This document shows positions 8,204 through 17,933 of a stretch of 41,175 nt of DNA, one piece after another. The DNA comes from an uncultured Clostridia bacterium (GTDB taxonomy: Bacteria > Bacillota > Clostridia > TANB77 > CAG-508): assembly GCA_944391015.1 (NCBI GenBank), contig CALXRZ010000008.1:1-41175 (forward strand). Reading direction: 5' to 3'. Under the pieces are notes generated by a model. The model was not told the DNA's origin. It made no database searches and saw only the letters and a list, made by a program, of their open reading frames with translations. Position 1 is the first letter of the stretch; each line of letters opens with the position of its first letter. The translations under genes and the position numbers were made by a program.

Positions 8204-11200
8204 TTAACCAAACAAGCTCATTTGGTTGCTCTGGCTCATTCCTTTTAAGCATCCTACTCTGTCTAATAATTCTATTACTGATTTTCCTATTTTTGAACGT
8301 ATTTTCATATCATCTATTGACATAAACTTACCTTCTTTTTTAGCTTCGTCTATTCCCTCTGCTGCAACTGTTCCAAGTCCTGGTATACTATTTAGTGGTG
8401 GACGTATTCCCTCTTCTTCTACTAAAAATTTTGTTGCGTGTGATTTATATAAGTCTATTGGAAGGAATTTTATGCCTCTTTCATACATTTCTAGCACTAG
8501 TTCTAATATAGCATACATATTTTTATCTTTTGTTGTTGCGCTATTTCCGGCTAAATCTATTTCTTTCATTTTGTTTATTACTTTTTCTTTCCCATAGCAC
8601 ATTATATCACTATCAAATTCATCAGCTCTTATTGTAAAGTATGCTGCATAATATGCTTTTGGCTGATGCACTTTGAACCACGCTATTCTAAATGCGTTTG
8701 TTACATATGCTGCAGCGTGTGCCTTTGGGAACATATATTTTATTTTTTCGCACGATTTTATATACCAATCTGGTACATCGTGTTCTTTCATTAGAGCTAC
8801 GAATTCTGCCCATTTTTCTGGGTCCTTAAGTGCTTTACCCTTACGTACTGTTTCCATTATTTTGAAAGCTTTGTTTGGTGGCAAACCTTTCTTTATTAGG
8901 TATATCATTATATCGTCACGGCAACAGATTGCCTCATTTAAGGTTACTGTTCCCTCATCTATTAAGGCTTGTGCGTTTCCAAGCCATACATCTGTACCGT
9001 GTGATAACCCAGATATACGTATTAACTCATCAAATGTAGTAGGTTTTGTGTCTACTAGCATTCCTCTAACAAATTTTGTTCCGAATTCCGGTATTCCATA
9101 GCTTCCAACTTTACTTTTTATTTGTTCTGGTGTTACCCCTAATGCATCTGTTGAACTAAAGATGGACATTGTTTCTTTGTCATCTAGCGGCACTTTTGTT
9201 GGGTCTATTCCTGTTATATCAAACAACATTCTTATCATTGTAGGATCATCGTGGCCTAGTATATCTAGCTTAAGTAAGTTTTGGTCTATTGAGTGATAGT
9301 CAAAGTGTGTGGTTATTATGTCTGAATTAGGGTCATCTGCTGGATGTTGTACTGGGCAAAATTCATATATTTGTCTTCCTTTTGGTACAACTATAATTCC
9401 TCCTGGGTGCTGACCTGTGGTTCTTTTTATTCCTGTACAGCCCTGTGCTAATCTTAGCACCTCTGCATTGTTTATTGGTATTCCTCGTTCTTCGTAATAC
9501 TTTTTTACATATCCATAAGCAGTTTTATCTGCAACTGTACCAACAGTTCCTGCTTTAAAGGTTGTGCCTTTTCCAAAGATTACCTCTGTATATTTATGTG
9601 CTTTTGCTTGATATTCGCCAGAGAAGTTTAAGTCTATATCTGGCTCTTTATCTCCATTAAAACCAAGGAAAGTTTCAAATGGTATATCTATTCCGTCTTT
9701 TACCATTTTTGTTCCACATTTTGGACAGTCCTTATCTGGTAAGTCAAAGCCACAAGCATAACCATAATCTGTAAAGTCTGAATATTTACATTTAGGACAT
9801 CTGTAGTGTGGTGGAAGTGAATTAACTTCTGTAATACCTGTCATATTTGCCACAAATGATGAACCAACAGATCCTCTTGAACCTACTATGTATCCATCTT
9901 CATTTGATTTCCACACTAGTTTTTGTGCAATGATGTACATAACGGAGAACCCGTTTTTAATAATTGAGTTTAATTCTTTATCTAGTCTTTCTTGTACTAA
10001 ATCTGGTAATGGGTCTCCATATAGCTCGTGTGCTTTGCTATATGCTATATCTTTTATTGTTTGTTCACAACCATCAATATGTGGTGGACATTTTTCTGGT
10101 GATATTGGTTTTATTTTTTCGCACATATCAGCTATTTTATTTGTATTTGTTACAACAACCTCATATGCTTTTTCTTCTCCTAAATATTCAAACTCTTTAA
10201 GCATTTCCTCTGTTGTACGTAAGTATAGTGGAGCTTGTTCGTCTGCATCATCATAGCCCTGTCCTGCCATTAGTATACGTCTATATATTTCGTCTTGTGG
10301 ATCCATAAAGTGTACATCGCACGTTGCCACAACTGGTTTGCCTAATTTGTCACCTAATTCCACAATCTTTTTATTTATGTCTTGTAATGCTTTTTCGTCT
10401 TGTACTGTTCCATTTCTAACCATAAACATATTATTCCCTAGTGGCTGAATTTCTAAGTAGTCATAGTCTTTGGCAATTTCTTCAATTTCTTCGTCTGTTT
10501 TTCCTGCCACTATTGCCCTATATATTTCTCCTTGCTCACAGGCACTTCCAAGTATTAAGCCCTCGCAATTTTCCTTGTAAATAGATTTAAGAATACGTGG
10601 TTTTTTATAGAAATAGTCCAAGTGTGAAACTGATATTAGCTTATATAAGTTTCTTAATCCTATATAATTTTGTGCCAAAATAATTGCGTGATATGTTGGA
10701 AGTCTTCTAAAATCTGTGTTGCCTGCACAAATTTTGTCTATATCTTCTATTTTCTTAGCACCTTTTTCTTTGAGCATATTTAGCATTACCTTTAATACTT
10801 TAACTGTTGTATCAACATCGTCCAATGCTCTATGTGCCACTTCTACTTTTATTCCTAAATTTTCAGCAATTATTCCTAATTTGTACTTTTTATATTCTGG
10901 AAATAGCTCTTTTGCCAAACGTAATGTATCCATATATGTATTTTCTAATGAGTATCCAAGTTCCCCTGCATTGTATTTTAAGAAGCCTATGTCAAAGTCT
11001 GCGTTATGCGCTACTAGCACACTGTCACCTATGAATTCCATCATTTTTGGAAATACTTTGTCTATAGTTTCTGCATCTTTTACCATTTCATCTGTAATGT
11101 TTGTAACCTCAACTACCCTTTGTGGAATTGGCTTTTCTGGATTAACAAAACAAGAAAACTCATCTATAACTTCTCCATTTTTCATTTTCATAATACCAAT

Positions 11201-12580
11201 TTCAGTTATTTTTTCTGTTCTGAATGAAAATCCTGTAGTTTCTAAGTCCAAAATACAATATGTAGTGTTATCTATGTCTTGTCCACGTGGAAATGATACC
11301 ACTGGAGTTCTATCAGGTGCTAAGTATGCTTCTACACCATATATAACTTTTAAATCAGGGTGGTCTTTTTCTAAATACTTATGTGCTTCTGGAAAGGCTT
11401 GTACCACACCGTGGTCAGTAATTGCAATAGACTTCATTCCCCATTTTACTGCTCTTTTTAACAAATCTGTTGCAGATGTCATCCCATCCATTTGACTCAT
11501 TTGTGTGTGCATATGTAGTTCTACTCTTTTTTCCTTTGCATTATCCATTCGAACTTGCTTTTTAAGTCCTGTACTTTCTATAATTATATTAGCAATAACG
11601 CCAAGCTCTTTTGCAAATGGGTCGAACTGTGCAGTTCCCTCTAGCTTTACACCTTTTGCACCTTTTAGTTTTCCAATAAGTTCTTTTGATTTATCTCCTT
11701 CTGAAAATACTTTACAAGTTATTGTACTTGTTCCATCGTATAAGTCAAACATAACAAGCACTTTTCCACTTTTTAGTTCTCGAGAATCTATATTTAATAT
11801 TTCTCCATCTAATACAACTTTTCCACTATCTACACTTAAATCTATAACTTTTACTAATTGTTCTTTTAATTTTAAGCTTCTACCATATATTAAAGGAGAA
11901 TTCTCTTCTTTTTCTTGTGGAACTTCTATAGATATACTTACCTCTTGAGGCTCACTAGGAGCATTAGTATTTTCCTTAGCCTTATGTGCTCCATTATGTG
12001 GTTTTGATTCCGAATTTTCTAATGCTTCTTCTGCCATCATCTGAGCCTGTTTTATAGCTTCTTCCTCTAATAATCGTGCGTGTTCCATATATTGCTTAAT
12101 CGCGTCTTCTGATATATCTTCAACAAAGGTAATTTTATATTTTAAGCCGTACACATTCTCTATAATTTCAGCTAATATCTCGTCAAATTTTTTTGCATCT
12201 AATACTAGTTTGCCTTTTGTTACCATCCTTACAGTTATATCTTTATCGTGAATTTCAAGTGTACTATTTTTTAAAAATGCTTTACTTAGTGGGTGCTTAT
12301 GTGCCATATAGCATATAATTAAATTCCACTCTTTTTGTAAATCTACATCAATTTCTTTTGTATATTCTACTTTTATATTTGCTTCAAATATATTAAACCT
12401 TTGCTTTAAATACTGTTCAAATTTATATATATCTTCTATTTTAATAAACTCATCTGCTATTATAATTAACTCTAATTTATTTGTCTTTTTAAATAAATTT
12501 ATTGACTTAATTCTTCCTGCATTTAGCGAAAAACTTTCTGAATTATAATCTTTAAATATTTCTTTTATTGTTTTTTCCAC
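8204..12580 (-). CDS. polC: DNA polymerase III alpha subunit, PolC type
   Basis: The replicative polymerase of low-GC Gram-positives; 1458 residues, normal for PolC. Order: N-terminal and OB-fold regions (1-345), PHP domain from about residue 352 (VELHMHTQMSQMDG, then AITDHG), and a proofreading DEDD exonuclease inserted in the PHP domain from about residue 445 (ILDLETTG, HNADFDIGFL, HRALDDVDTT). Next come a four-Cys zinc module (CPKC...CGFD...CPKCG) near 930 and the catalytic core with PDIDLNFSGEYQ (the two catalytic aspartates). The C-terminus ends QMSLFG, a plausible beta-clamp motif (QxxLF). Position downstream of rseP is the usual Firmicutes arrangement. I found no in-frame CGG codon in this long gene. 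Confidence 0.98.
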   Translation of the reverse strand: MEKTIKEIFKDYNSESFSLNAGRIKSINLFKKTNKLELIIIADEFIKIEDIYKFEQYLKQRFNIFEANIKVEYTKEIDVDLQKEWNLIICYMAHKHPLSKAFLKNSTLEIHDKDITVRMVTKGKLVLDAKKFDEILAEIIENVYGLKYKITFVEDISEDAIKQYMEHARLLEEEAIKQAQMMAEEALENSESKPHNGAHKAKENTNAPSEPQEVSISIEVPQEKEENSPLIYGRSLKLKEQLVKVIDLSVDSGKVVLDGEILNIDSRELKSGKVLVMFDLYDGTSTITCKVFSEGDKSKELIGKLKGAKGVKLEGTAQFDPFAKELGVIANIIIESTGLKKQVRMDNAKEKRVELHMHTQMSQMDGMTSATDLLKRAVKWGMKSIAITDHGVVQAFPEAHKYLEKDHPDLKVIYGVEAYLAPDRTPVVSFPRGQDIDNTTYCILDLETTGFSFRTEKITEIGIMKMKNGEVIDEFSCFVNPEKPIPQRVVEVTNITDEMVKDAETIDKVFPKMMEFIGDSVLVAHNADFDIGFLKYNAGELGYSLENTYMDTLRLAKELFPEYKKYKLGIIAENLGIKVEVAHRALDDVDTTVKVLKVMLNMLKEKGAKKIEDIDKICAGNTDFRRLPTYHAIILAQNYIGLRNLYKLISVSHLDYFYKKPRILKSIYKENCEGLILGSACEQGEIYRAIVAGKTDEEIEEIAKDYDYLEIQPLGNNMFMVRNGTVQDEKALQDINKKIVELGDKLGKPVVATCDVHFMDPQDEIYRRILMAGQGYDDADEQAPLYLRTTEEMLKEFEYLGEEKAYEVVVTNTNKIADMCEKIKPISPEKCPPHIDGCEQTIKDIAYSKAHELYGDPLPDLVQERLDKELNSIIKNGFSVMYIIAQKLVWKSNEDGYIVGSRGSVGSSFVANMTGITEVNSLPPHYRCPKCKYSDFTDYGYACGFDLPDKDCPKCGTKMVKDGIDIPFETFLGFNGDKEPDIDLNFSGEYQAKAHKYTEVIFGKGTTFKAGTVGTVADKTAYGYVKKYYEERGIPINNAEVLRLAQGCTGIKRTTGQHPGGIIVVPKGRQIYEFCPVQHPADDPNSDIITTHFDYHSIDQNLLKLDILGHDDPTMIRMLFDITGIDPTKVPLDDKETMSIFSSTDALGVTPEQIKSKVGSYGIPEFGTKFVRGMLVDTKPTTFDELIRISGLSHGTDVWLGNAQALIDEGTVTLNEAICCRDDIMIYLIKKGLPPNKAFKIMETVRKGKALKDPEKWAEFVALMKEHDVPDWYIKSCEKIKYMFPKAHAAAYVTNAFRIAWFKVHQPKAYYAAYFTIRADEFDSDIMCYGKEKVINKMKEIDLAGNSATTKDKNMYAILELVLEMYERGIKFLPIDLYKSHATKFLVEEEGIRPPLNSIPGLGTVAAEGIDEAKKEGKFMSIDDMKIRSKIGKSVIELLDRVGCLKGMSQSNQMSLFG

Positions 12581-12610
12581 GAGTTCATCTCCTATACATT
12601 TTCGTTTTTG

Positions 12611-12868
12611 TGTGTTAATGCACTTATGATTCTCTACTCTAAGTTAGAGTAAACTTCTAAAAAAAGTATTTCAAATATGTCGGTCCAGCTGATTTTCATA
12701 GAAATTCTATGAGAAATTTTGGCAGCGCCCTCAAAAGGGTTTGAGATTCCCTACCAAAATTTTTCAAGAATTTCTATATTCAAATCACTCTCCATTCCAT
12801 ATTTTCATACTTTTTTTATAAGCCCACTCTAACCTAGAAAAACAAATAGATAATTGTGCATTAACACA
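12611..12868. mobile_element. nested MITE-like element between rseP and polC
   Basis: The outer inverted ends are TGTGTTAATGCAC (12611-12623) and its complement (12856-12868). Inside is a second inverted pair of about 28 bases beginning GTTAGAGT (near 12643), with partner ending ACTCTAAC (near 12834). The right inner arm with adjoining sequence (12787-12834) matches window positions 70-117 in inverse orientation. The centre contains smaller hairpins, including CATAGAAATTCTATG. There is no coding capacity. It fills the gap where proS often lies in this gene order. Confidence 0.7.
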
Positions 12869-12878
12869 AAAAAGCATA

Positions 12879-13614
12879 CTACGAAATTATTCTTCCCACA
12901 TCATTGAATGCCACATACACTGAAAGTGTAATCAAAACTAAAAAGCCTAGCATTTGTAATTTTAGTTCAAAGTTTTGTTTTAGTGGTTTTTTCCTTATAG
13001 CTTCGATTATATATATTAAAATTTTTCCTCCATCAAGTGGTGGAAATGGTAGCAAGTTTGTTACACCTAATGACATTGAAACTACTGCCATAATATATAA
13101 AAAGTCCAATATTCCACTAGTTTGTGATACAACTTCAGATATTCCAATAGGCCCCATTAAATCATCTGCAGTTACTCTACCAGTAAATATCATTTTTATA
13201 CTTTCCCACATTGCTAAAATAAAGTTTCCTGCCGAACTTATGGCGGTAGCAAAGCTTCCGGTCATTATAGCAACAATTACCATATAAAGTAATATTGCAA
13301 ATATAATATTTACTAATCCTCCTGCTGCAACTATTGCTATTCTTTTAGGTATACTTGCCATACTAAAGGAACCCTCTTCATCAGAACGTTCCTCTTCTCC
13401 TAGCATATTCACATAACCACCGAAGTGGTATTAGTCTAAGTGAATACTTGGTTTTGTTTGTTTGCTTTGACCAAATTTGTGGACCAAAGCCAATAGAAAA
13501 TTCATTTACTTTTATTTTGCATAAGCGCGCTACAACGAAATGACCAGTTTCGTGTATTAGCACTAAAAAGCCAAGTATAACTACTATTTTAATTATTGTA
13601 ATAATAATACTCAT
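12879..13614 (-). CDS. rseP: RseP-like site-2 zinc metalloprotease, +1 frameshift, lacks PDZ
   Basis: An intramembrane metalloprotease that cleaves membrane-bound regulators. The start encodes the zinc motif HETGH (residues 21-25) and GFGP. The reading frame then fails at an in-frame CGG (13420-13422): frame 0 gives IPLRWLCEYA and soon stops, while +1 from that point gives IPL-GGYV-NMLGEEERSDEEG, the expected family sequence. The later part has a second membrane segment, MGPIGI, and NLLPFPPLDGG, the conserved metal-ligand region. With the shift the protein is about 244 residues. The PDZ domain normally between the second helix and the TGRV...GPIGI segment is absent. Either this is a recoded functional gene, a pseudogene, or a sequencing error; the matching breaks in two other genes favour recoding. 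Confidence 0.85.
13420..13422 (-). other. proposed +1 recoding site at CGG in rseP
   Basis: On the minus strand the codons are CCA CTT CGG TGG. Skipping one base gives CCA CTT (C) GGT GGT TAT, restoring the conserved PLGGY motif. CTT and CTC both encode Leu, so slippage at the preceding codon would be silent. Confidence 0.6.
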
Positions 13615-13692
13615 AAGCGTATTCCTTCAAAATTATATTTTCAAAATATTCACATATTCTATACAATAAAGAATATGCTATTACTTTTATCA

Positions 13693-14499
13693 TTATATTA
13701 TACTAAGTAAAAAATATGCAAATGGCAAAATAAATATTACGCTATCTATTCTGTCTAAAAGTCCACCGTGTCCTGGAATTAGATTGCTATAATCTTTAAT
13801 ATCGCAATATCTCTTTACACTGGATGCTGCCAAATCTCCTATCTGACTAATTACACTTAGGAAAATTGATATTCCGAATATATAAATATAATTAAAGTTG
13901 GTTCCTAATATAGAATTGCATATTACAGTATATATAAGATTCATTATTATTGCTCCAAAAATTCCTGCCACACATCCTTCTATTGATTTTTTAGGACTTA
14001 TTGGAGTAAATTTATGTTTTCCAAACCTTTTTCCTATAAAATATGCAAATATATCGGTTCCCCACGCTGAGAAAAATACATACCATATAAGTATTTTGCC
14101 ATTTTCCAAACTATCTCTAATTAGTGGTGCAAACATCAAGAAAAATACAATATAACATATTCCAAATAGTGAAATAGCAATGTCATTAACATTTCTTTTC
14201 ATATTAGTTACAATGCTTTGTACAAATAACACTAATATGTTCATAAGTATCAATAAGGTAATAACTGGAAGTACATATTCACTAGGTATTAAATGAATAA
14301 GTGAAATAAGCCCAGCTGTAACATACCCAGTCCATTGAATAGGCTTCGCTTTTTCTTTAAATGCTTTATAAAATTCGTGTAAACTCATAATAGCAACTAT
14401 GCTTATAAATACGTCCACTAAATATTTGTTTCCAAATATCAATATAAGTGCAAATATTGGAAATAATACTATTCCTGATAAAATTCTTTTAATGCTCAT
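13693..14499 (-). CDS. cdsA: phosphatidate cytidylyltransferase
   Basis: CDP-diacylglycerol synthase, making CDP-DAG from phosphatidate and CTP for phospholipid synthesis. It has 268 residues with about seven membrane helices. The C-terminal signature is present: SPKKSIEGCVAG near residue 170, SQIGDLAASSVKR near 217, and the final KDYSNLIPGHGGLLDRIDS. The start has a purine-rich ribosome-binding site (AGAAAGGA). It follows uppS, as usual, but 230 bp of repeats separate them. The common next gene dxr is absent between it and rseP. It supplies CDP-DAG to PgsA, encoded at 33882-34490. Confidence 0.96.
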   Translation of the reverse strand: MSIKRILSGIVLFPIFALILIFGNKYLVDVFISIVAIMSLHEFYKAFKEKAKPIQWTGYVTAGLISLIHLIPSEYVLPVITLLILMNILVLFVQSIVTNMKRNVNDIAISLFGICYIVFFLMFAPLIRDSLENGKILIWYVFFSAWGTDIFAYFIGKRFGKHKFTPISPKKSIEGCVAGIFGAIIMNLIYTVICNSILGTNFNYIYIFGISIFLSVISQIGDLAASSVKRYCDIKDYSNLIPGHGGLLDRIDSVIFILPFAYFLLSII

Positions 14500-14530
14500 C
14501 TTTAGTCCTTTCTTTCTATGTTATTTATTA

Positions 14531-14680
14531 TTGTAGAAGACAACAAGGTTCTATGGTGCTTAAGCTGCAATCTTCGATTGCTATGTCAGGCCAGGTTTCT
14601 TATTGTTAAAAACAACAAGGTTCTATGGTGCTTAGGCTGCAATCTTCGATTGCTATGTCGGGTCAGGTTCTTATTATCTT
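14531..14680. repeat. tandem pair of the ACAACAAGGTTCT intergenic repeat (copies A and B)
   Basis: Two direct copies of a repeat of about 65 bp (14531-14605 and about 14611-14678) begin ACAACAAGGTTCTATGGTGC, contain a small hairpin (GCAATC-TTC-GATTGC) and end with a CAGGTTCTTATT-like string. Related copies lie at 35808-35878 and, more diverged, at 26149-26201. Short direct repeats (AGGTTCT) flank the hairpin part of each copy. Function unknown; it occupies the gap between uppS and cdsA. Confidence 0.75.
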
Positions 14681-14729
14681 ATTGAAAGTAGCAATACTTA
14701 AGTTTCCTTGGGTTATGCACATATTTGCA

Positions 14730-15452
14730 TTATTTTCCACCAAACTTTCTATTTCTACTTTCAAATTTTTTTATTGCTTCTAGTAAATCTTGCTCTGAAA
14801 AATCAGGCCAATATTTATCAATAAATAAGAATTCTGTATAAGCTAATTGCCATAATAAAAAATTACTTATTCTTAATTCTCCTCCCGGTCTTATAAGTAA
14901 ATCCGGATTAGGTTCACCATTTGTATATAAATTATCTGCCACTAGCTCTTCATTTATATCATTTAATTCAATTTCGTTTTTGCTTACTTTTTCAGATATT
15001 TTTTTAACTGCTCTTACAATTTCAGCTCTTCCTCCATAGTTAAATGCAATATTTAATGTAAGTCCTGTATTATTTTTAGACTTTTCTACTATTTTTTCTA
15101 TGCTCTCTCTTAGGCTTTTGTCTAAATTTTCTATGTCACCTAACACTCTAATTTTTATATTACGTAAGCTCTCTTTGTTTAAAAATTTATCTAAATATGT
15201 TCTTAGTAGTATCATTAGAGCTCCTATCTCTTCTTTTGTCCTTTTCCAATTTTCTGTAGAAAAAGCATATACGGTTAAATATTTTAACCCAATTTTGTTG
15301 GCATAGGATGCAATTTTTTCTAATGTTTCTGCTCCTGCTTTATGTCCAAGCTTTGTATCTAATCCTTTTTCTTTGGCCCATCTTCTATTTCCATCCATAA
15401 TAATAGCAATATGTTTTGGCATAAGCTCTTTGTCTACATCTTCAATAGTCAC
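14730..15452 (-). CDS. uppS: isoprenyl (undecaprenyl) diphosphate synthase
   Basis: A cis-prenyltransferase making the C55 carrier lipid for wall synthesis. It has 240 residues. Motifs: HIAIIMDGNRRWAKEKGL (catalytic Asp and pyrophosphate-binding Arg) near residue 14, LTVYAFSTENWKR near 58, and the C-terminal PDLLIRPGGELRISNFLLWQ. The start codon is GTG (15450-15452), with GGAGG eight bases upstream. It sits between frr and cdsA in the standard order. Its product is the lipid that the two flippases at the left of the window would be expected to translocate when linked to sugars. Confidence 0.97.
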   Translation of the reverse strand: MTIEDVDKELMPKHIAIIMDGNRRWAKEKGLDTKLGHKAGAETLEKIASYANKIGLKYLTVYAFSTENWKRTKEEIGALMILLRTYLDKFLNKESLRNIKIRVLGDIENLDKSLRESIEKIVEKSKNNTGLTLNIAFNYGGRAEIVRAVKKISEKVSKNEIELNDINEELVADNLYTNGEPNPDLLIRPGGELRISNFLLWQLAYTEFLFIDKYWPDFSEQDLLEAIKKFESRNRKFGGK

Positions 15453-15528
15453 TTCGGTATTTCCTCCCTTTTCTATTTTTTACATTCTTTCACTAGCTTT
15501 TAGCATACTGCTAGTAATTTTTAGCTAA

Positions 15529-16092
15529 TTAGATACTCATAACCTCTTTTTCCTTTTTTTCTAGTACATTATCAATTTGTTCTACATATTTATCTGTTAA
15601 TTTTTGGATGTTATCTTCTGCTCCCTTTAATTCGTCTTCTGATATTTCTGCATTTTTTTGCATTGTTTTAGCTTCATCAATAGCATCTCTTCTAATACTT
15701 CTTATTGCTACTTTTGCTTCTTCTGCCATCTTTCTTATATCTTTTACTATTTCTTTTCTTCTCTCCTCATTTAATTCAGGGAAAGCTAGTCTTATTACTT
15801 TTCCATCATTAGAAGGGTTAATTCCTATATCTGATTTTAAAATTTCTTTCTCAATTTCTTTTAATATGCTTCCATCCCAAGGTTGAATAACTATAAGTCT
15901 TGCTTCTGGAACTGAAATACCTGCAACTTGATTTATTGGTGTAGGTGTTCCATAATAATCTATTGTTATTTTATTTAATATTGCAGGATTTGCTCTTCCT
16001 GCTCTTATTTCTGCTAAATTTTCCTCATATACACTAACTGTTTTCATCATTTTTTCTTCAAATTTATCTAAATTCATATTTTTTATTTGCAC
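15529..16092 (-). CDS. frr: ribosome recycling factor
   Basis: Splits post-termination ribosomes together with EF-G. The length (about 185 residues) is normal. The signature [15 protein letters not shown] appears near residue 28, followed by [12 protein letters not shown] and a helix-rich C-terminus. The annotated start is a GTG; an ATG nine residues in ([11 protein letters not shown]) is an alternative, since the AAAGGAGAG site is rather far (about 15 bases) from the GTG. It lies directly downstream of pyrH, the usual operon partner. Confidence 0.97.
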   Translation of the reverse strand: MQIKNMNLDKFEEKMMKTVSVYEENLAEIRAGRANPAILNKITIDYYGTPTPINQVAGISVPEARLIVIQPWDGSILKEIEKEILKSDIGINPSNDGKVIRLAFPELNEERRKEIVKDIRKMAEEAKVAIRSIRRDAIDEAKTMQKNAEISEDELKGAEDNIQKLTDKYVEQIDNVLEKKEKEVMSI

Positions 16093-16160
16093 AATTCTAT
16101 TTGTGCTCTCCTTTCTTTTTTTATTTATGTTCTCTTATCAGTCTAATATATTTCATCGAA

Positions 16161-16215
16161 GCCTGTCCCAAAAACAGACAAAAGTGCCAGAAAATGGTTT
16201 GACTTCAAACCTGAC
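16161..16215. repeat. REP-like sequence between frr and pyrH
   Basis: Contains GCCTGTCCCAAAAAC and AAAGTGCCAG, the same elements as at 8181-8203 and 31626-31687, followed by a small palindrome (GGTTTGAcTTCAAACC). It lies just after the pyrH stop. Confidence 0.45.
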
Positions 16216-16216
16216 A

Positions 16217-16921
16217 TTATTTTATTAAAGTTCCTATTTTTTCACCTTTTACTATTTTTATAATATTATCTGGTTTTGCTATTTCAAATACAATTAAAGG
16301 AATATTATTATCTCTACATAACGAAATTGCTGTTGAATCCATTACTTTAAGATTATCACTTAAAATATCTAAATATGATATTTCATCATATTTAACTGCG
16401 TTTTTGTCTATTTTAGGATCTGCTGAATATACACCATCAATTGTTTTACCTACAAGAATAACTTCTGCATCAATTTCAGCTGCTCTTAATGCTGCTGCAG
16501 TATCTGTTGTAAAGTATGGGTTTCCTGTTCCACATCCAAAAATAACAACTCTTCCTTTCTCTAAGTGTCTTACTGCTCTTCTTTTTATGTAAGGTTCAGC
16601 TATCTCTCTCATTTCAATTGCAGTTTGAAGCCTTGTATAAACTCCCTTTTCTTCTAAAGCATTTTGAAGAGCTAATCCATTCATAGTTGTAGCAAGCATT
16701 CCCATATAGTCAGATGTTGTTCTTTCCATTTTTTTATTAGCTCCTCGCCAAAAGTTGCCTCCGCCTACAACAATAGCTACTTCTGTTTTCATTTTAACAA
16801 GTTCCTTAATTTGCTCGCAAATTTTATCTACTGTATCTGTATCAATTCCGGACTTTTGCTCTCCTGATAAAGCTTCTCCGCTCAACTTGAGCAATATTCT
16901 CTTGTATTTATTTTCAGGCAC
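16217..16921 (-). CDS. pyrH: uridylate kinase (UMP kinase)
   Basis: Phosphorylates UMP to UDP for pyrimidine nucleotide supply; amino-acid kinase fold. The N-terminal [14 protein letters not shown] and [13 protein letters not shown] motifs and the [17 protein letters not shown] segment near residue 180 are diagnostic. I choose the second GTG (16919-16921), giving about 234 residues, because GGAGAG lies eight bases before it; the GTG nine bases upstream is almost on top of the ribosome-binding site. The usual upstream partners rpsB and tsf are not here; a divergent sortase gene follows instead. Confidence 0.96.
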   Translation of the reverse strand: MPENKYKRILLKLSGEALSGEQKSGIDTDTVDKICEQIKELVKMKTEVAIVVGGGNFWRGANKKMERTTSDYMGMLATTMNGLALQNALEEKGVYTRLQTAIEMREIAEPYIKRRAVRHLEKGRVVIFGCGTGNPYFTTDTAAALRAAEIDAEVILVGKTIDGVYSADPKIDKNAVKYDEISYLDILSDNLKVMDSTAISLCRDNNIPLIVFEIAKPDNIIKIVKGEKIGTLIK

Positions 16922-17182
16922 TTTTAACACTCTCCTTTTTTATTTTTTAACTGACCTATATTCTATCATACATTTATAATGTTTTGCTACATTTTTTAAA
17001 AATTTCTTAAGATTTTTTTGTGTTTAATATTTAGTGTTACTCTTTGCTAAATTTACGTTTTATGTTTGAATATCTAATGCAGTGATGGAAAGTAATATTG
17101 GTATAATACATTAGTTTTATTTCAAAAAATTTCTTGTCATAATTTATTAGTTTTTGCAAATAATATTTTAAGGTGAAAGTAT

Positions 17183-17879
17183 ATGAATCAAATTTTATAT
17201 AATAATAGCAAAGATAGTAAAATTACAAAAACAAATATTGCAATCTCTTCTGCCCCAAATTACTCAACTACTGTTTCTACAAATATATTGCAAATAAAAT
17301 GGTATAAGGTAATTTTTTTTATTTCTCTTTTTTGTTTAGCTTTTTTTATGATTTTACTATTTATTCGCTTATATAAGAATTTTGAAAATGAAGAAATTTC
17401 AAGAAAGCTAACTTCTTCTTACTCTATTTCTACTATGTATTCTAATGCTAACACCGCTAATTATACCTCACAAACTGTGGAAAGTACTCCTTTTGTAATT
17501 CGGAATAATAAAAATAGATAAAATAAACTTAAATTATTCAATTTTATCTATTAGCAATAATGAATTATTAGATGTGTCTGTATGTAGATTTGCTGGTCCT
17601 CTGCCAAACGAAGTTGGGAATTTATGTATTGCAGGTCATAATTATGTGGACTATAAATTATTTAGTAGGCTTAACGAATTAGAATTAAATGACGAAATTA
17701 CTGTTTATGATTTAAGTGGTAAAAATAAAACTTATAAAATATATGAAATATATGAAACTAAACCAGATGATATGTCTTGCACTTTTCAAGATACAGGAGG
17801 TTTAAGAATTGTTACTCTTGTAACTTGTAATAATGTTAATGGGAAAAGATTAGTTATACACGCAAAAGAAATACCTTAA
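17183..17879 (+). CDS. sortase, membrane-anchored, with +1 frameshift
   Basis: A transpeptidase that attaches LPXTG proteins to the wall. Residues 1-106 contain a membrane anchor (WYKVIFFISLFCLAFFMILL near 40-60). At codon 107 the frame meets CGG (17501-17503) and soon stops. Reading +1 from there gives GIIKIDKINLNYSIL and then the catalytic domain: IAGHNY (His), TLVTC (Cys) and KRLVIHAK (Arg). Together this is about 231 residues, a normal sortase. All three catalytic residues are in the shifted frame, so without recoding the protein would be inactive. The ATG has AAGGTG upstream. The convergent neighbour encodes an LPQTG protein, a likely substrate. Confidence 0.85.
17501..17503 (+). other. 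proposed +1 recoding site at CGG in the sortase gene
   Basis: Codons run GTA ATT CGG AAT. Skipping one base gives GTA ATT (C) GGA ATA ATA AAA, which continues into the sortase fold. ATT and ATC both encode Ile, so P-site slippage is silent, and the resumed codon is Gly, as at the other two sites. Confidence 0.6.
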
Positions 17880-17933
17880 GCAAAAGGTATTTCTTACTAT
17901 ACATTGGTTAAATATTATTTTAAATTGTTACTT

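Noticed and set aside
14531-14680. CRISPR array or integron attC sites for the ACAACAAGGTTCT repeat
   Set aside because: Only two tandem copies with no spacer of regular length and no cas genes; the ends do not match the attC core sites and no integrase is visible.
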